From positions 142,593,951-142,657,950 of the forward strand of contig OW804096.1 of the NCBI GenBank assembly GCA_942159475.1: 64,000 nt of DNA, given 5' to 3'. The stretch comes from Sthenelais limicola. Its lineage: Eukaryota > Annelida > Polychaeta > Phyllodocida > Sigalionidae. Both the position numbers and the translations under genes were made by a program. Positions 18,526-30,250 of this stretch are shown one piece after another. Position 1 is the stretch's first letter, and every line of letters starts with the position of its first letter. The notes under the pieces were generated by a model. That model worked only from the letters and a program-made list of their open reading frames with translations. It made no database searches and was not told the origin of the DNA.

Positions 18526-21384
18526 GGGTCAGATTTTTTTAGAATGTACAATTGCGAATTTTGTGACCTTTGCACATTATACTGAATGGGTATTGCAGAC
18601 AAATGAATCGATCCTAATGATCCTGATATCATTGGAAAGGAGACATCCTAAGCTTTATGAAAATGTGCACATTAGTGGACTTATTCGTAACTTTTGTAGG
18701 AAAAAATTACTTTCAATGTTGATATTCTTGTAAAAACACCTCAGAATTCACTACTTTCTCACATTGTACCTCCCTTCTGAAAAAAAGTATGCATTCTAGA
18801 TACCAGATTTCACTTGGTTTCATTTCTTGTACATATGTATGACAACTTGGTATAGTTTTAGCTTTCTATTAGCCTTCATCACAATATGTCAGTCCTATAC
18901 TCAAATGTCCAAACTTTGGAAGTCACTGGGGGATACCCGGTATCAAACATAAATTGTGGTATACTGACAGAAAATATATTCTTGATATATGATTTAAAAC
19001 TCCTAAAATATACTTTAACATATCCTCGATGCAATCATGGTACAACTCGGCCAGTAAATGAGATATTAACTTGGCCATACTTTAGTATTTACAAGACTAG
19101 GGATTTTATACAATTTGGTACCGGGCATGCCCTGTATTTCAACATTATATAGATTCAGTTTCACTGCCACTAGGAAACTAAAATCCTGATATATCTAACC
19201 CAGGTACTTATTTTAATATGCACACCAAATGCCAATCTTTCAAATCAATTTATTGTGGAGATATGAATGCAAATGAAGTCAGGGGTATACCCGGTATATT
19301 GAGGGATACCCGGTATGGCAGGAAAGGAACAACTACAACAGACAATCAAACTGTTTTCACATGACTAAGCCTCTGTGTTTTCGTCTGGAAACCAGGACAA
19401 CAACCACATATAGTTATTGGGTAGGTATTCCTGGAATTTGTTGGACATTGTCAACCAGAATGAGCGTGACTAAGGATTATACATATCTATACATGCACTT
19501 GTATGGTGTGGAAATATTGTTAAGATGCGTAGGAATCAAATATTTGTAAGATATTCAGCCTTCTAATCATCGTTTATATGTTTCAAAAGTTGTTTTCAAC
19601 CATTCTTAGTTAAAAATGTTTTTGTCATAGGTTAAAGAAAGGAGTAATATAGCCTTACAGTTAACAAGAATCCAAAAGGGCATGCCCGGTATCATCACCT
19701 TTGAACTTGGTTTCTAGGCACATTTAATAATTGTTTCCCAATAGAGGTCATGTTAAGTTAGTTTTTATTGAATAAAACATTACAAGGGACATTGAGAAAT
19801 GATATGAGGACCTTATGTTGAGTAGTAATGCAATTTTTCTCTCATTTATCAACAGAAAATGGTTTGTGTGGTATGCCCAGTATCAAATCTAAACACATTT
19901 GCCTCAAAATTCCTGCCAACACAGCCCTAAATGTTTGTTGAATTATGCATATAACATTTCTAATCAAAGTACAAGTGAAAATTGGTAGCTAAACACAATA
20001 GACACCTTTTCTAAGTATATTAAATGAGTGGATGATACCGGGCATACCCTAATACCGGGCATCCCCCCTTCAATCCTAGTACCCTTGACTAAGTCATTTT
20101 ACAACCTGAAAATAACCATGAAACTTATTTTGCCAACATATTATACCTTACTGTACACATGCATGTGACTTTATGCCTTATTTCCATGCAATTTAATTGA
20201 ACTTTATTCAGAATCTTGATACCGGGCATCCCTGGGCATCCCCAGAAATGTAGGATTTTTGTCATAACTTCTACCCATGTGACTTTATCTTCTGTATTTT
20301 TTGCAGTAACGTGGCCCGTTCACTCCCCTAACATGTGAGAACGTTAGAAATGAGATATGAAAAGTTTTATTTTTTTATGTTCTCAACCACCATATGATTT
20401 TATTAAAAAAATATTATGATCCATCACATTGAGTTTTTATCATTAATTTCAGAGCCTGTATCTATTGCAACACACGTTTCCTACGTAATTACCAAGTTTC
20501 ATGTGATTGTGCACATTTAAGTAGCCACAGTGAGATGTTAGATGACATTTACTCTTCTGGGGGATGCCCGGTATATAGAGGGATGCCCGGTATATTTGAG
20601 AAGGTGGTTGTCTCGGGCCAAGTGAGGTGATATTTAGTCAAGGAGTGACTTGAACTTAGATCAATTGTGTACCAAATATATGCTGTTCATGTTCTTGCTA
20701 GGTTTAAAGTGGTTTTGTCCAGTTTTCTGGCCACAGTGAGAGGTCAGATATAAGGTACTATACTGGGGGATGCCCGGTATTATAATGTAAAGGGATGCCC
20801 GGTATCAAAGATTGCTTTCTATTACCAATTTTCTCAGGGATACTATACATAATAAATTGGTAATAAGTTGCTATATTGATAGAAAAGATGTATATGTTAC
20901 CAGAAAACAGGTTGTCACCCCGTTTATGGCAACAACTGAAACATTATATTAATTTATATTTGAACCATATGTTACCGATCAAAACACTCCTGTTTTGGGG
21001 AAATGTGATACATTTGCTTTCATGTCTCACATAATAACCTTGGAGGATACATAGTTATGGATTGGTATACTTGTAAAGGAACATTCAATCCTTATAAGGA
21101 ATTATTTTTTATTTGGAAATTGAATCATTCTGTCTTGAGTTATTGAGGATTTAAGGAGCTGCCACTTAATTTGATACCGGGTATACCCTCAAAAAAGATC
21201 CCCTTGTTTCAAATACAATAAAAACTGATATATTGAAATCTGTTGAGTATAATTGGTGTTTTTAGGTGGTGGAGACATCTATGATACCAGTCAGAAGGAA
21301 TATGAGTTTATATTTATTAATTTTTTTTTCAACCTTCCTAAACCTCACAAAATCGCAATTGTACATTCTAAAAAAATTTGACCC
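18526..21384. mobile_element. 2.86 kb terminal-inverted-repeat element with repeated GGGATGCCCGGTAT motif
   Basis: The left end GGGTCAGATTTTTTTAGAAT and the right end ATTCTAAAAAAATTTGACCC are inverted repeats of about 38 bp that continue through GTACAATTGCGA. Their first bases resemble family A, so the same transposition enzyme may act on both. Inside, about 14 copies of the motif occur between 18,928 and 21,190, several in close pairs. The longest open frames are under 90 codons and show no transposase motif. It is probably a large non-autonomous DNA transposon. Confidence 0.68.
18928..21190. repeat. Cluster of about 14 GGGATRCCCGGTAT motifs
   Basis: Forward copies (GGGATACCCGGTAT or GGGATGCCCGGTAT) lie near 18,930, 19,283, 19,303, 19,678, 19,871, 20,560, 20,580, 20,766 and 20,791. 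Reverse or palindromic copies (ATACCGGGCATCCC) lie near 19,117, 20,035, 20,052, 20,219 and 21,174. Pairs are spaced 17-26 bp. The motif is strongly conserved in otherwise unrelated AT-rich sequence. Confidence 0.8.
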
Positions 21385-22190
21385 ATATACTTGGTGTATG
21401 TGGCAAAAGGAAAAATTGCGTAGATTTGCGCATGCATAGGTGGGAGTGCATTTTTAAAATTCGGGCCCTATTACAACAGTGTGAACAATAAATCAATCCA
21501 TCAATGGATGGAAGTGGGTATTTTTTTTTTAATAAATTTCATTGGGTCCATTTTCATACAATGATAATTTCGTGGAATCCCTGGAAAAATCACATCGTAA
21601 GAAGTATATTATTAGACAATGAATGTCAATTTTGATAACCTTTATTAACATCGACTATGAGATAATTACAAGATATGAGAGGGTACATGTTAACATTAGA
21701 AACGTTAGGTCGGTCCAGACCAAGAAGCGTTATATAGACACTATAGAGCATATCATACAATAATGATAAGAGAATGATATTTCAACCCCGAAGGTTGAAT
21801 GGCGGAGAGGCCAATGAATGGAAGCACTATTTCCCCGCAGTTCTGGCACCCAGCTGTAGCCAATGACCTTTTGTGTGAGTGAGCATACTATAGGCTGTTT
21901 CACACTATACTGACACAGGATAACGATTATTTCGTCAAAATACCTAATTTTCGACAAGGATTTGTATCCTCGAATCTTATTGCTGAGTATTTGTCTAATA
22001 TCATACATAGTTAATTGTCTATTTTCTTTCTAATAGAACTCTGAAATTATTGTTAAAATGATTAAAGTATGTATCATTCTTTTCATTTACCAAGAAGAAA
22101 AATTAATTTTTTCTTGAGTATCATGAGATTATCATGTACCATGAAAATGTGCTCAATAAAATTTCTTTAAAAAAGAATATAACAGTCTCT
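21385..22190. other. No gene seen
   Basis: About 800 bp of AT-rich sequence. One open frame of 92 codons (minus, 21,730-22,008) has no recognisable motif and is not supported as a gene. Confidence 0.5.
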
Positions 22191-22425
22191 GGGTGAAGTC
22201 GCCAGAAAATGTACAATTCAGCTTCACCAATTCTCTGAAATACCCCAAATTTCAGCCTAAAATAAAGTTCAAAATACAGTTCAACCTAACCAAACAGATT
22301 ACTAGAATCAATGCAATGCCGAATATACTCGAAGTTACCTAGTATTGACCAAATTGGAGCCTAATTTAGCAGAATTTACTAAATGTGTACAGCTGCCAAT
22401 TGTACATTTTCTGAAAATCTGACCC
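22191..22425 (-). repeat. Family A copy 18, full length
   Basis: Left GGGTGAAGTCGCCAGAAAAT, right CTGAAAATCTGACCC. Confidence 0.73.
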
Positions 22426-22431
22426 CTCTAG

Positions 22432-22560
22432 TATTGCCTTAATTCAAGCGGTGTGTTTCGGTTATGTTGAACTGTATTTTGAACTTTATTTTCGTCTGAA
22501 ATCTGGGTTATTTGAGAGCATTGGTGAAGTTGAATTGTACATTTTCTGAAAATCTGACCT
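22432..22560 (+). repeat. Family A copy 19, right half
   Basis: Begins in the middle of the element and ends CTGAAAATCTGACC. It adjoins copy 18. Confidence 0.6.
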
Positions 22561-22598
22561 ATATATATCTAGCAGGAGGCCAGTTTACTGAACCATGT

Positions 22599-22702
22599 GG
22601 GTCAGATCGTCAGAAAATGTACAATCAGCAGTTATAGCTAGTTATACTCATTTGGACAATTCAGGTAATACTTGATATATCTGAATATATTTGGTATTGC
22701 CT
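22599..22702 (+). repeat. Family A copy 20, left half
   Basis: GGGTCAGATCGTCAGAAAAT through TTTGGTATTGCCTTA, then ends abruptly. Confidence 0.58.
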
Positions 22703-22736
22703 TACGTCCATTATATTCAAACTTCCTAGAGTAGCT

Positions 22737-23107
22737 GGGTTAGATTTTCAGAAAATGTACAATCTACAGTTCTACACATCTCTCAAATTTTGCTAAATTA
22801 AAGTGAAAACTGATAAATACTAGGTATATCTGAGTATATTTTTTGTTTTTGCAAAGCTTTTTTATTCAATTTCCTGCCTTCTTGGCTTCATGCATTCTAA
22901 GACATGTAATGATGATTTGGTAACCAATGTTAATAGCTTAGGTGATCATAATGCAAGGGGCGATTTTTGTAAGATTCTGTATTGTATTCATTCAATAAAT
23001 CTGTCTGGTTATGTTGAACTGTATTTTGAACCTGATTTTCCTCTTAAATTTGGGTTATTTGAGAGGATTGGTGAAGACCAATTGTACGTTTTCTGAAGAT
23101 TTGACCC
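22737..23107 (+). repeat. Family A copy 21 with a 130 bp internal insertion
   Basis: Left GGGTTAGATTTTCAGAAAAT, right CTGAAGATTTGACCC. About 130 bp near 22,842-22,972 do not match the family and interrupt the centre. Confidence 0.62.
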
Positions 23108-23222
23108 AGCTACTACTTCTAAGACAAACTATACTGATAAGAGTAACTCCAAGCGTGCCAATAACGTGTCTGACTCCTTTTCCTCTTTCTCCTTGACCCA
23201 GGCGTATTTACGTTTAGTTTAT

Positions 23223-23457
23223 GGGTCAGAGTTTCAGAAAATGTACAATTCATCTTCACCAATTTTCTCAAATAACCCACATTTCAGACGAAAATAAAGT
23301 TCAAAATACAGTTCAACCTAACCAAACAGATTGCTAGAATCAATGCCATGCCGAATATACTCGGATTTACCTAGTATTGACTAAATTGGAGCCTAATTTA
23401 GCAGAATTTACTAAATGTGTACAGCTGCCAATTGTACATTTTCTGAAAATCTGACCC
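23223..23457 (-). repeat. Family A copy 22, full length
   Basis: GGGTCAGAGTTTCAGAAAAT to CTGAAAATCTGACCC. Confidence 0.76.
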
Positions 23458-23658
23458 TTGTGTGTGCTTGGGGCTGCTCGCTGGTAGGAATTGTTTTTTA
23501 ATTTCCTCATTGGTCTGGTACATTCAACACTATTTTAAAAGTTCACTTGCATGTATGCTGGTGCTAGCCATTTATCTTTTACAAAAATGAAAAACATTGG
23601 CTTAAGTTCATTTGTATAAGTGATAAGTCTGAAGTGAAACAAGTAAGAATGTGTATAT

Positions 23659-23893
23659 GGGTCAGATTTTCAGGAAATGTACAATTGTCAGCTCTACACA
23701 TTTAGGAAAGTTTGCTAAATTAGGCTGAAAAATGATGGATACCGGGTATATCTGAATATATTTGGTATCGCATTGATTTAAAGCATCTGATTTGCTATGT
23801 TGAACTGCATTTTGAAGCTCATTTTAGTCTTAAATGTGGGTTATTTGGGAGGATCGGTAAAGGTGAATTGTACATTTTCTGAAGATCTGACCC
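23659..23893 (+). repeat. Family A copy 23, full length
   Basis: GGGTCAGATTTTCAGGAAAT to CTGAAGATCTGACCC. Confidence 0.75.
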
Positions 23894-23902
23894 ATATATA
23901 GT

Positions 23903-24091
23903 TTAGCATTTTAAGGAAAAAACTAGGTTCAAAGTACAGTTCAACACACAAGTACAGATCTTTCTAATCAGCATTATACCAAATATATTCAGATATACGT
24001 GGTATTTACCATTTTTCAATCTGATGTAGCAGAATGTACTACAATTAATGTGTAGACCTGCCGATTGTATATTTTCTGACGACCTGATCCT
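23903..24091 (-). repeat. Family A copy 24, lacking one end
   Basis: Starts inside the element (AAACTAGGTTCAAAGTACAG) and ends CTGACGACCTGATCC, the same variant end as the fragment at 1513. Confidence 0.58.
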
Positions 24092-24278
24092 ACTATGTTA
24101 CTAATGACCTATTACAACTTCATTCTGCATTGTGTACATCATTAGCTCCCACTGTCCTAAGCGGTGAATATTGTTTGAATTGCAATGAGTGACATTCGTT
24201 ACCACCCTTTGTCTCCCTAGATCCATTATCTACTCTGTTCAGGGAGTTCTATAATCAATATCAATTGTACGCCATATA
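24092..24278. repeat. Dispersed repeat, inverted partner of 1319-1512
   Basis: Reverse complement of the earlier block, with small indels. It is followed at 24,337-24,362 by a perfect 26 bp palindrome centred on ACGCGT. Confidence 0.65.
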
Positions 24279-24609
24279 ATATTATTATATGCGCATTCTA
24301 TATGAGAGGTGCTATAAGTGGGGTGCTATAAAAATATTCATATAGTACGCGTACTATATGAACTATTTCGTCACCAATTCGGCCACTTTTATGCACTTTT
24401 AATAGTTTTATGCACCAAGTTTTATGCCCATATAATAGATATAGAATGGAATTCGCCTGCAATAAATTTGGCTTGATTTGTCCACATTAGCACTCTGCCT
24501 ATGGCATCATGCTTATTTAGACGAATCTCGTCCAATAAATTTTCGATTATTGCCGGCTTGTCCCATTCTCTCTCTATATATACTGTACATATACCCATAA
24601 AACTTATAA

Positions 24610-24831
24610 GGGTCTCATTTTCAGAAAATGCACAATCTACAGTTATACACATCTATCAAATTCTGCTAAATTAGAGTGAAAATATATAAATACTAGGTAT
24701 ATCTGAGTATATTCTGTATTGTAATCATTCAATAAACCTGTCTGGTTATGTTGAACTGTATTTTGAACCTGGACTTTATCTGAAATTTGGGCTATTTTAG
24801 GCCAATTGTACGTTTTCAGAAGATTTGACCC
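24610..24831 (+). repeat. Family A copy 25
   Basis: Left GGGTCTCATTTTCAGAAAAT, right CAGAAGATTTGACC. The centre is slightly shortened. Confidence 0.66.
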
Positions 24832-25227
24832 ATATAAGAAGTATAAGAACGAATACAAAGTTCTTACAGTGCACTTCTGTTCATCAAATAACGTATGCAT
24901 CGCCACATCAAGTATAATATCAAATGACAACTTAAATCAGAAAACCACAAAAGTACACTACTACCGCTTTCCCCTCCCAGTTCAATAAACCTTTATGATG
25001 TCCCTCATTTTAGCATATATCAATAAGTCTTTCTTACAATGCACCTCCGTTCATCAAATAATGTATACGCCCAACATTTCCGTTTATGTATTTTACTATA
25101 GGTACTGGTTCTATTATGGATAACTATCACCCACCTCTTTAATCCATAATTTGGCCGTGAGCGTACAATATAACTGATATACTTACCGTTCACAAGGTGA
25201 ACAATATAAAATCCCTGTATTGTACTT
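24832..25227. other. No gene seen
   Basis: About 400 bp of unassigned AT-rich sequence leading into the satellite. Short direct repeats such as GTTCATCAAATAA occur twice. Confidence 0.45.
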
Positions 25228-27132
25228 CAAATGATACCACTCCCTCTAATCTACCTCCCTGCTTATAGCACTGAATGAATGTCCCTCTAATCTACATCCC
25301 TGCTTATAGCACTGAATGAATGACCTGATACCACTCCCTCTAATCTACATCCCTGCTTATAGCACTGAATGAATGGCCTGATACCACTCCCTCTAATCTA
25401 CCTCCCTGCTTATAGCATTGAATGAATGGCCTGATACCACTCCCTCTAATCTACCTCCCTGCTTATAGCACTGAATGAATGGCCTGATATCTACCCTCTA
25501 ATCTACCTCCCTGCTTATAACATTGAGTAAATGGCCGGATACCACTCCCTCTAATCTACCTCCCTGCTTATAGCATTGTGTGAATGACCAGATACCACTC
25601 CCTCTTATCTACCTCCCTGTTTATAACATTGAGTGAATGGCCTGATACCACTCCCTCTAATCTACCTCCCTGCTTAAAGCATTGAGTGAATGGCCTGATA
25701 CCACTCCCTCTAATCTACCTCCCTGTTTATAACATTGGGTGAATGGCCTGACACCACTCCCTCTAATCTACCTCCCTGCTTATAGCATTGAGTGAATGGC
25801 CTGATACCTCTCCCTCTAATCTACCTCCCTGTTCATAACATTGAGTGAATGGCCTGATACCTCTACCTCTAATCTACCTCCCTGTTTATAACATTGAGTG
25901 AATGGCCTGATACCACTCCCTCTAATCTACCTCCCTGCTTATAACATTGAATGAATGGCCTGATACCACTCCCTCGAATCTACATCCCTGCTCATAGCAC
26001 TGAATGAATGACCTGATACCACTCCCTCGAATCTACATCCCTGCTTATAGCATTGAGTGAAGGGCCTGATACCACCCCTCTAATCTACCTCCCTGCTTAT
26101 AGCACTATATGAATGTCCCTCTAATCTACCTCCCTGCTTATAGCACTGAATGAATGTCCCTCTAATCTACCTCCCTGCTTATAGCACTGAATGAATGTCA
26201 CTCTAATTTACCTCCCTGCTTATAGCACTGAATGAACGTTCCTCTAATCTACATCACTGCTTATAGCACTGAATGAATGTCCCTCTAATCTACCTCCCTG
26301 CTTATAGCACTGAATGAATGTCACTCTAATCTACCTCCCTGCTTATAGCACTATATGAATGTCCCTCTAATCTACCTCCCTGCTTATAGCACTGAATGAA
26401 TGTCACTCTAATTTACCTCCCTGCTTATAGCACTGAATGAACGTTCCTCTAATCTACCTCCCTGCTTATAGCACTGAATGAACGTTCCTCTAATCTACCT
26501 CCCTGCTTATAGCACTGAATGAATGTCCCTCTAATCTACCTCCCTGCTTATAGCACTGAATGAATGTCCCTCTAATTTACCTCCCTGCTTATAGCACTGA
26601 ATGAATGTCACTCTAATCTACCTCCCTGCTTATAGCACTGAATGAATGGCCTATACCACTCCCTCTAATCTACATCCCTGCTTATAGCACTGAATGAATG
26701 TCCCTCTAATCTACATCCCTGCGTATAGCACTGAATGAATGTCCCTCTAATCTACATCCCTGCGTATAGCACTGAATGCATGGCCTGATACCACTCCCTC
26801 TAATCTACCTCCCTGCTTATAGCACTGAATGAATGGCCTGATACCACTCCCTCTAATCTACCTCCCTGCTTATAGCACTGAATGAATGGCCTATACCACT
26901 CCCTCTAATCTACCTCCCTGCTTATAGCACTGAATGAATGTCACTCTAATCTACCTCCCTGCTTATAGCACTGAATGAATGTCACTCTAATCTACCTCCC
27001 TGCTTATAGCACTGAATGAATGGCCTATACCACTCCCTCTAATCTACATCCCTGCTTATAGCACTGAATGAATGTCACTCTAATCTACCTCCCTGCTTAT
27101 AGCACTGAATGCATGGCCTGGTACCACCTGCT
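25228..27132 (+). repeat. Tandem array, about 40 units of 41 or 53 bp
   Basis: Core unit is CTCTAATCTACCTCCCTGCT followed by TATAGCACTGAATGAATG. Two lengths exist: about 41 bp, and about 53 bp with an added GGCCTGATACCACT. Long units fill 25,300-26,100, short units dominate 26,100-26,640, and both types mix after that, so block-wise expansion is likely. There are many single-base variants, no open frame and no splice-like pattern. Confidence 0.92.
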
Positions 27133-27468
27133 CTAATATTAATGATGAATCTTGTCAATAGAAGTATCCGCAAGGAGTTGAACCTTGTGACGTGTATCAC
27201 CACACCTGTCAACTGTGCAGAAATGTTCGATGAAAAGAGAGACAGTTATTTGATCTGTTTTATGAATGCACTCATGCTCAGATGAAGTTATTTATAATTT
27301 CCTGAAATTAAGTTCAAAGATGACTGGCAGGATACTTGTACGTGGGTCAGACGTTCAGAAAATGTACAATTCAACTTCGCCAATCTTCTCAAATAACCCG
27401 AATTTTAGACAAAGATAAAGTTCAAAATACAGTTCAACCTAACCAAACAGATTGCTAGAATCAATGCA

Positions 27469-28850
27469 AGATAAGATAAGATAAGATAAGATAAGATACT
27501 ACTTTATTCATCGAGATTCACAGTGTACATCAATGGAGTTGGCAGTGCGAATTAAAAATAGAACAGGTATGTCAACATCTAGATAGGATCCAGCTCTCCC
27601 AGCCGCTACCTTTTACTCAATAGAGAGTAATTGTAATTTAGAATAATGCTAATCAATTAAATTATACCATCAACTCAAGGTTTGGTGGCAATGTGTTTAA
27701 AAGTATATACAGTGATATTATGACATGGTAACACAATATGTAGACTGAGTTAGCATTATGCTATTATTATTATTGTTGCTGTCATTGTTATACATGCTAT
27801 TCTGAACTATTTTATAGTATGTTCCCAGTAGCTTCTGAGCTCTTTTTTGGTCTCCAGCCTATGTGCTGCAGTGGGTAGAGAGTTCCAAGTTGAGATGGCT
27901 TTGAAGATGAAACTGTTTTTGTAAAATGATGTTTTGGGTGTGTTTGTCTGCAGATTTATTCTATTTTCTGCGTGACTTCTAGTTGGTATATGTCTATTAT
28001 CTAAGTTATCGAGCATATGGGTGAGGTAGAAGGCTGCTTCTAAGATGTGTAGCTTGGCTCTGTCTTCATTTTTTAGGATTCCCAACTCATCATATTTCCC
28101 ATCTACATTTGTTCTTTTTTGCAGTTTTAATACATGTCGTATCGAGGAATTTAGGAGTGTGTGTATTCTTTTTAACAGCTTTTGGGAGGATGAATGGTAA
28201 AATATATCACCGTAATCTATCAGTGGGATGATAAGCATCTTTACTATGTTGATTTTTACTTTTTTGTTCAGAATGTAGCTTGCTTTTCGTAATAAGTTGA
28301 CTTTCCATTTTACTTTATTTATGACTATTTGTAAGTGTTCCTGGAAATTTAGCTTTTCATCAATGACCAGTCCCAAATACTTGTAATTATTGACTCTTGC
28401 CAGGGTCTCTGTTCCTAGTGTTAGATATTGTTTTTGTACTTGAGGTTTTTTATGACGACCTATGTCAAATTGTATATATTGTGTTTTAGATACGTTCATG
28501 GAAATCTTATTGATTTTACACCATGTGTGGATCTGGTCTAAGTTGTTTTGTAGGTGTTGGTACATTTCTATTTCATTTTTGTTGCTGTTAATGAGAACTG
28601 TATCGTCAGCGTAGTGTTGTATGGTGGAGTTTTCTATTATTTCGTTCAGATCATTTATATATATTGAGAAGAGAATCGGGCCTAAAATTGTACCCTGAGG
28701 TACGCCAAAAGTGATTGTTTCTTGCTTGGATAGGAGACCATTAATTTTGACAATTTGTTTTCGGTTGAATAGATAATTTTTGAACCAAATGTTTGTATTT
28801 CCTGTTATTCCATATTTTTCTAATTTAGTTAATAGCTTTTCGTGATCAAG
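27469..28850 (-). mobile_element. 5'-truncated non-LTR retrotransposon (LINE)
   Basis: The minus strand carries the C-terminal part of an RT gene, a 3'UTR of about 300 bp, AATAAA at 27,505-27,510 and a tail of about six TTATC units (27,469-27,498). A short tandem tail instead of poly(A) is typical of CR1/L2/Rex-like groups. The 5' end is lost, as usual for incomplete reverse transcription. No clear target duplication was seen; at most two bases of the target differ. Confidence 0.82.
27807..28850 (-). pseudogene. LINE reverse transcriptase, C-terminal part
   Basis: About 347 codons. It begins at the truncation point with LDHEKLLTKLEKYGI, which in intact LINEs follows an upstream FD motif. RT motifs seen are GVPQGTILGPILFSIYINDL, the catalytic box HYADDT and the KYLGLVID thumb region, followed by the usual C-terminal WNSLP segment. 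The open frame extends a few codons further (to 28,865), but that start belongs to the host family A element. The first RT motifs and any endonuclease are missing, so the copy is dead. Family placement (CR1, Rex1 or Jockey-like) is uncertain. Confidence 0.82.
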
Positions 28851-28959
28851 GCCGAATATACTCAAATTTACATAGTATTGACCACATTGCAGCCTAATTT
28901 AGCAGAATTTACTAAATGTGCACAGCTGCCAATTGTACATATTCTGAAAATCTGACCCA

Positions 28960-30029
28960 CTTGTTAGTATAGATGTTTGTTTCTCTGCAAAGGTGGTGTT
29001 CCACGCATCAGATTTACACTTATATCACGGTTGGGTTTTTATATTTGGGAAATACTACCATACTACTACTGATCCTATGGCAAATAACATAAAATAATAA
29101 AAATATATAATAGAAAACACTACTTCTGCTACTAATAATGATAGAAACTATAGAATAGAAAATTTAATAGAAAACACTACTTCTACTACTTTTACTACTA
29201 ATAATGATAGAAAATATAGAATAGAAGACACTACTACTTCTACTTAGAACTTTTCTTTTTAAATGTTTTTATTGGCCACATCATTTAATGTATTTACAAA
29301 AAATACGCATAACCACTTATGTGATATATCTTTCATGCGTTGCCAAATATCATTAAGTAACTTGTATCTCATCTTTACTACCATACACAAAAACATTTTA
29401 TATTCATATAACTAAACAAACAAACAAACAAACAAACACTGTCTACAACCTAATTATTAATGAAGAGGGTGTTTAACAGCAGTCAATTATACTATATTCA
29501 ACTACTACTAATAATGATACAAAATATAGAATAGAAAATAATTCTGCTACTACTGATTAGATTTAATCCGTATCATAATTACAACTAGTGTCATACCATG
29601 TAAAATGAAAGAGAGAAGAAATACAGGTTAACTAACGAGTTGGTTGAAGGAGTGTGAGTATTACACGAGTTACATAGTAACGAGTGCAATATTCTAAGTG
29701 ACTGAACCAACGAGTTAGTTACCCGATTAATTATACATGCTTTCAATCATGAAAATAGAAAAAAATCAAGTCATAAATTTGAATTTCTGTGGTAATCTTA
29801 GTAAAAAAAAGGTTGGTTGCCATGACAACCCCACGTAAATCACTAGTGAAATACGCACCATGCGTAAATCACTCTAGATATGTTGTTTTCAGAGCAATGC
29901 GTTATAATAATTATTGTTACACCACACTGTAGCATACTTATATAATTCAATATCTCTTTGATCTTCCTATAAAAGGCCTACCACACTGTAAGCCAAGTTC
30001 AGAGAAGGCTTACCATCACTATACTATAT
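28960..30029. other. AT-rich, simple repeats; no gene
   Basis: Contains imperfect repeats of ACTACTTCTRCTACTAATAA with GATAGAAA (29,100-29,250), an (AAAC)n run at 29,412-29,439, and from 29,625 the dispersed repeat described separately. Confidence 0.55.
29625..29925 (+). repeat. Dispersed repeat, inverted partner at 58,225-58,535
   Basis: Runs from GGTTAACTAACGAGTTGGTT through TTGCCATGACAACCCCACGT to the CTAGATATGTTGTTTTCAGA segment. The reverse complement at 58,225-58,535 matches at about 85-90 percent by eye. The words ACGAGTTGGTT and AACCAACGAGTTAG form a subterminal inverted pair. Non-coding. Confidence 0.65.
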
Positions 30030-30130
30030 GGGTCATATTTTCTGCATTTTAAAGCTCATTTTTGCCTTAAATGTGGGCTATTTGAGAGGATTGGTGAAGG
30101 CTAATTGTACATTTTTTGAAAATCTGACTC
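30030..30130 (+). repeat. Family A copy 27, internally deleted to about 100 bp
   Basis: Left GGGTCATATTTTCTGCATTT joins directly to the GAGGATTGGTGAAGGC end. Confidence 0.6.
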
Positions 30131-30250
30131 ATACATCTGTACAATAAACCTCTAGGATTCCGCATACCAGCTTATTCTGTAACATCATGGAAAAATCTGT
30201 CATCTAAATATCTTTTGTGATGTTAACAACAAATATCAAAACCTATATAT

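Larger units (their letters stand above)
27344..28959 (-). repeat. Family A copy 26, split by a LINE
   Basis: Left part 27,344-27,468 (GGGTCAGACGTTCAGAAAAT) and right part 28,851-28,959 (ending CTGAAAATCTGACCC) together make one element of about 234 bp. Confidence 0.75.

Noticed and set aside
18886..19152. 88-codon frames inside the 2.86 kb element as a transposase
   Set aside because: Too short, no catalytic motif, and the frames span the repeated 14 bp motifs.
25228..27132. CRISPR-like repeat/spacer pattern in the 41/53 bp array
   Set aside because: The extra segment in long units is itself a repeat and not a unique spacer.
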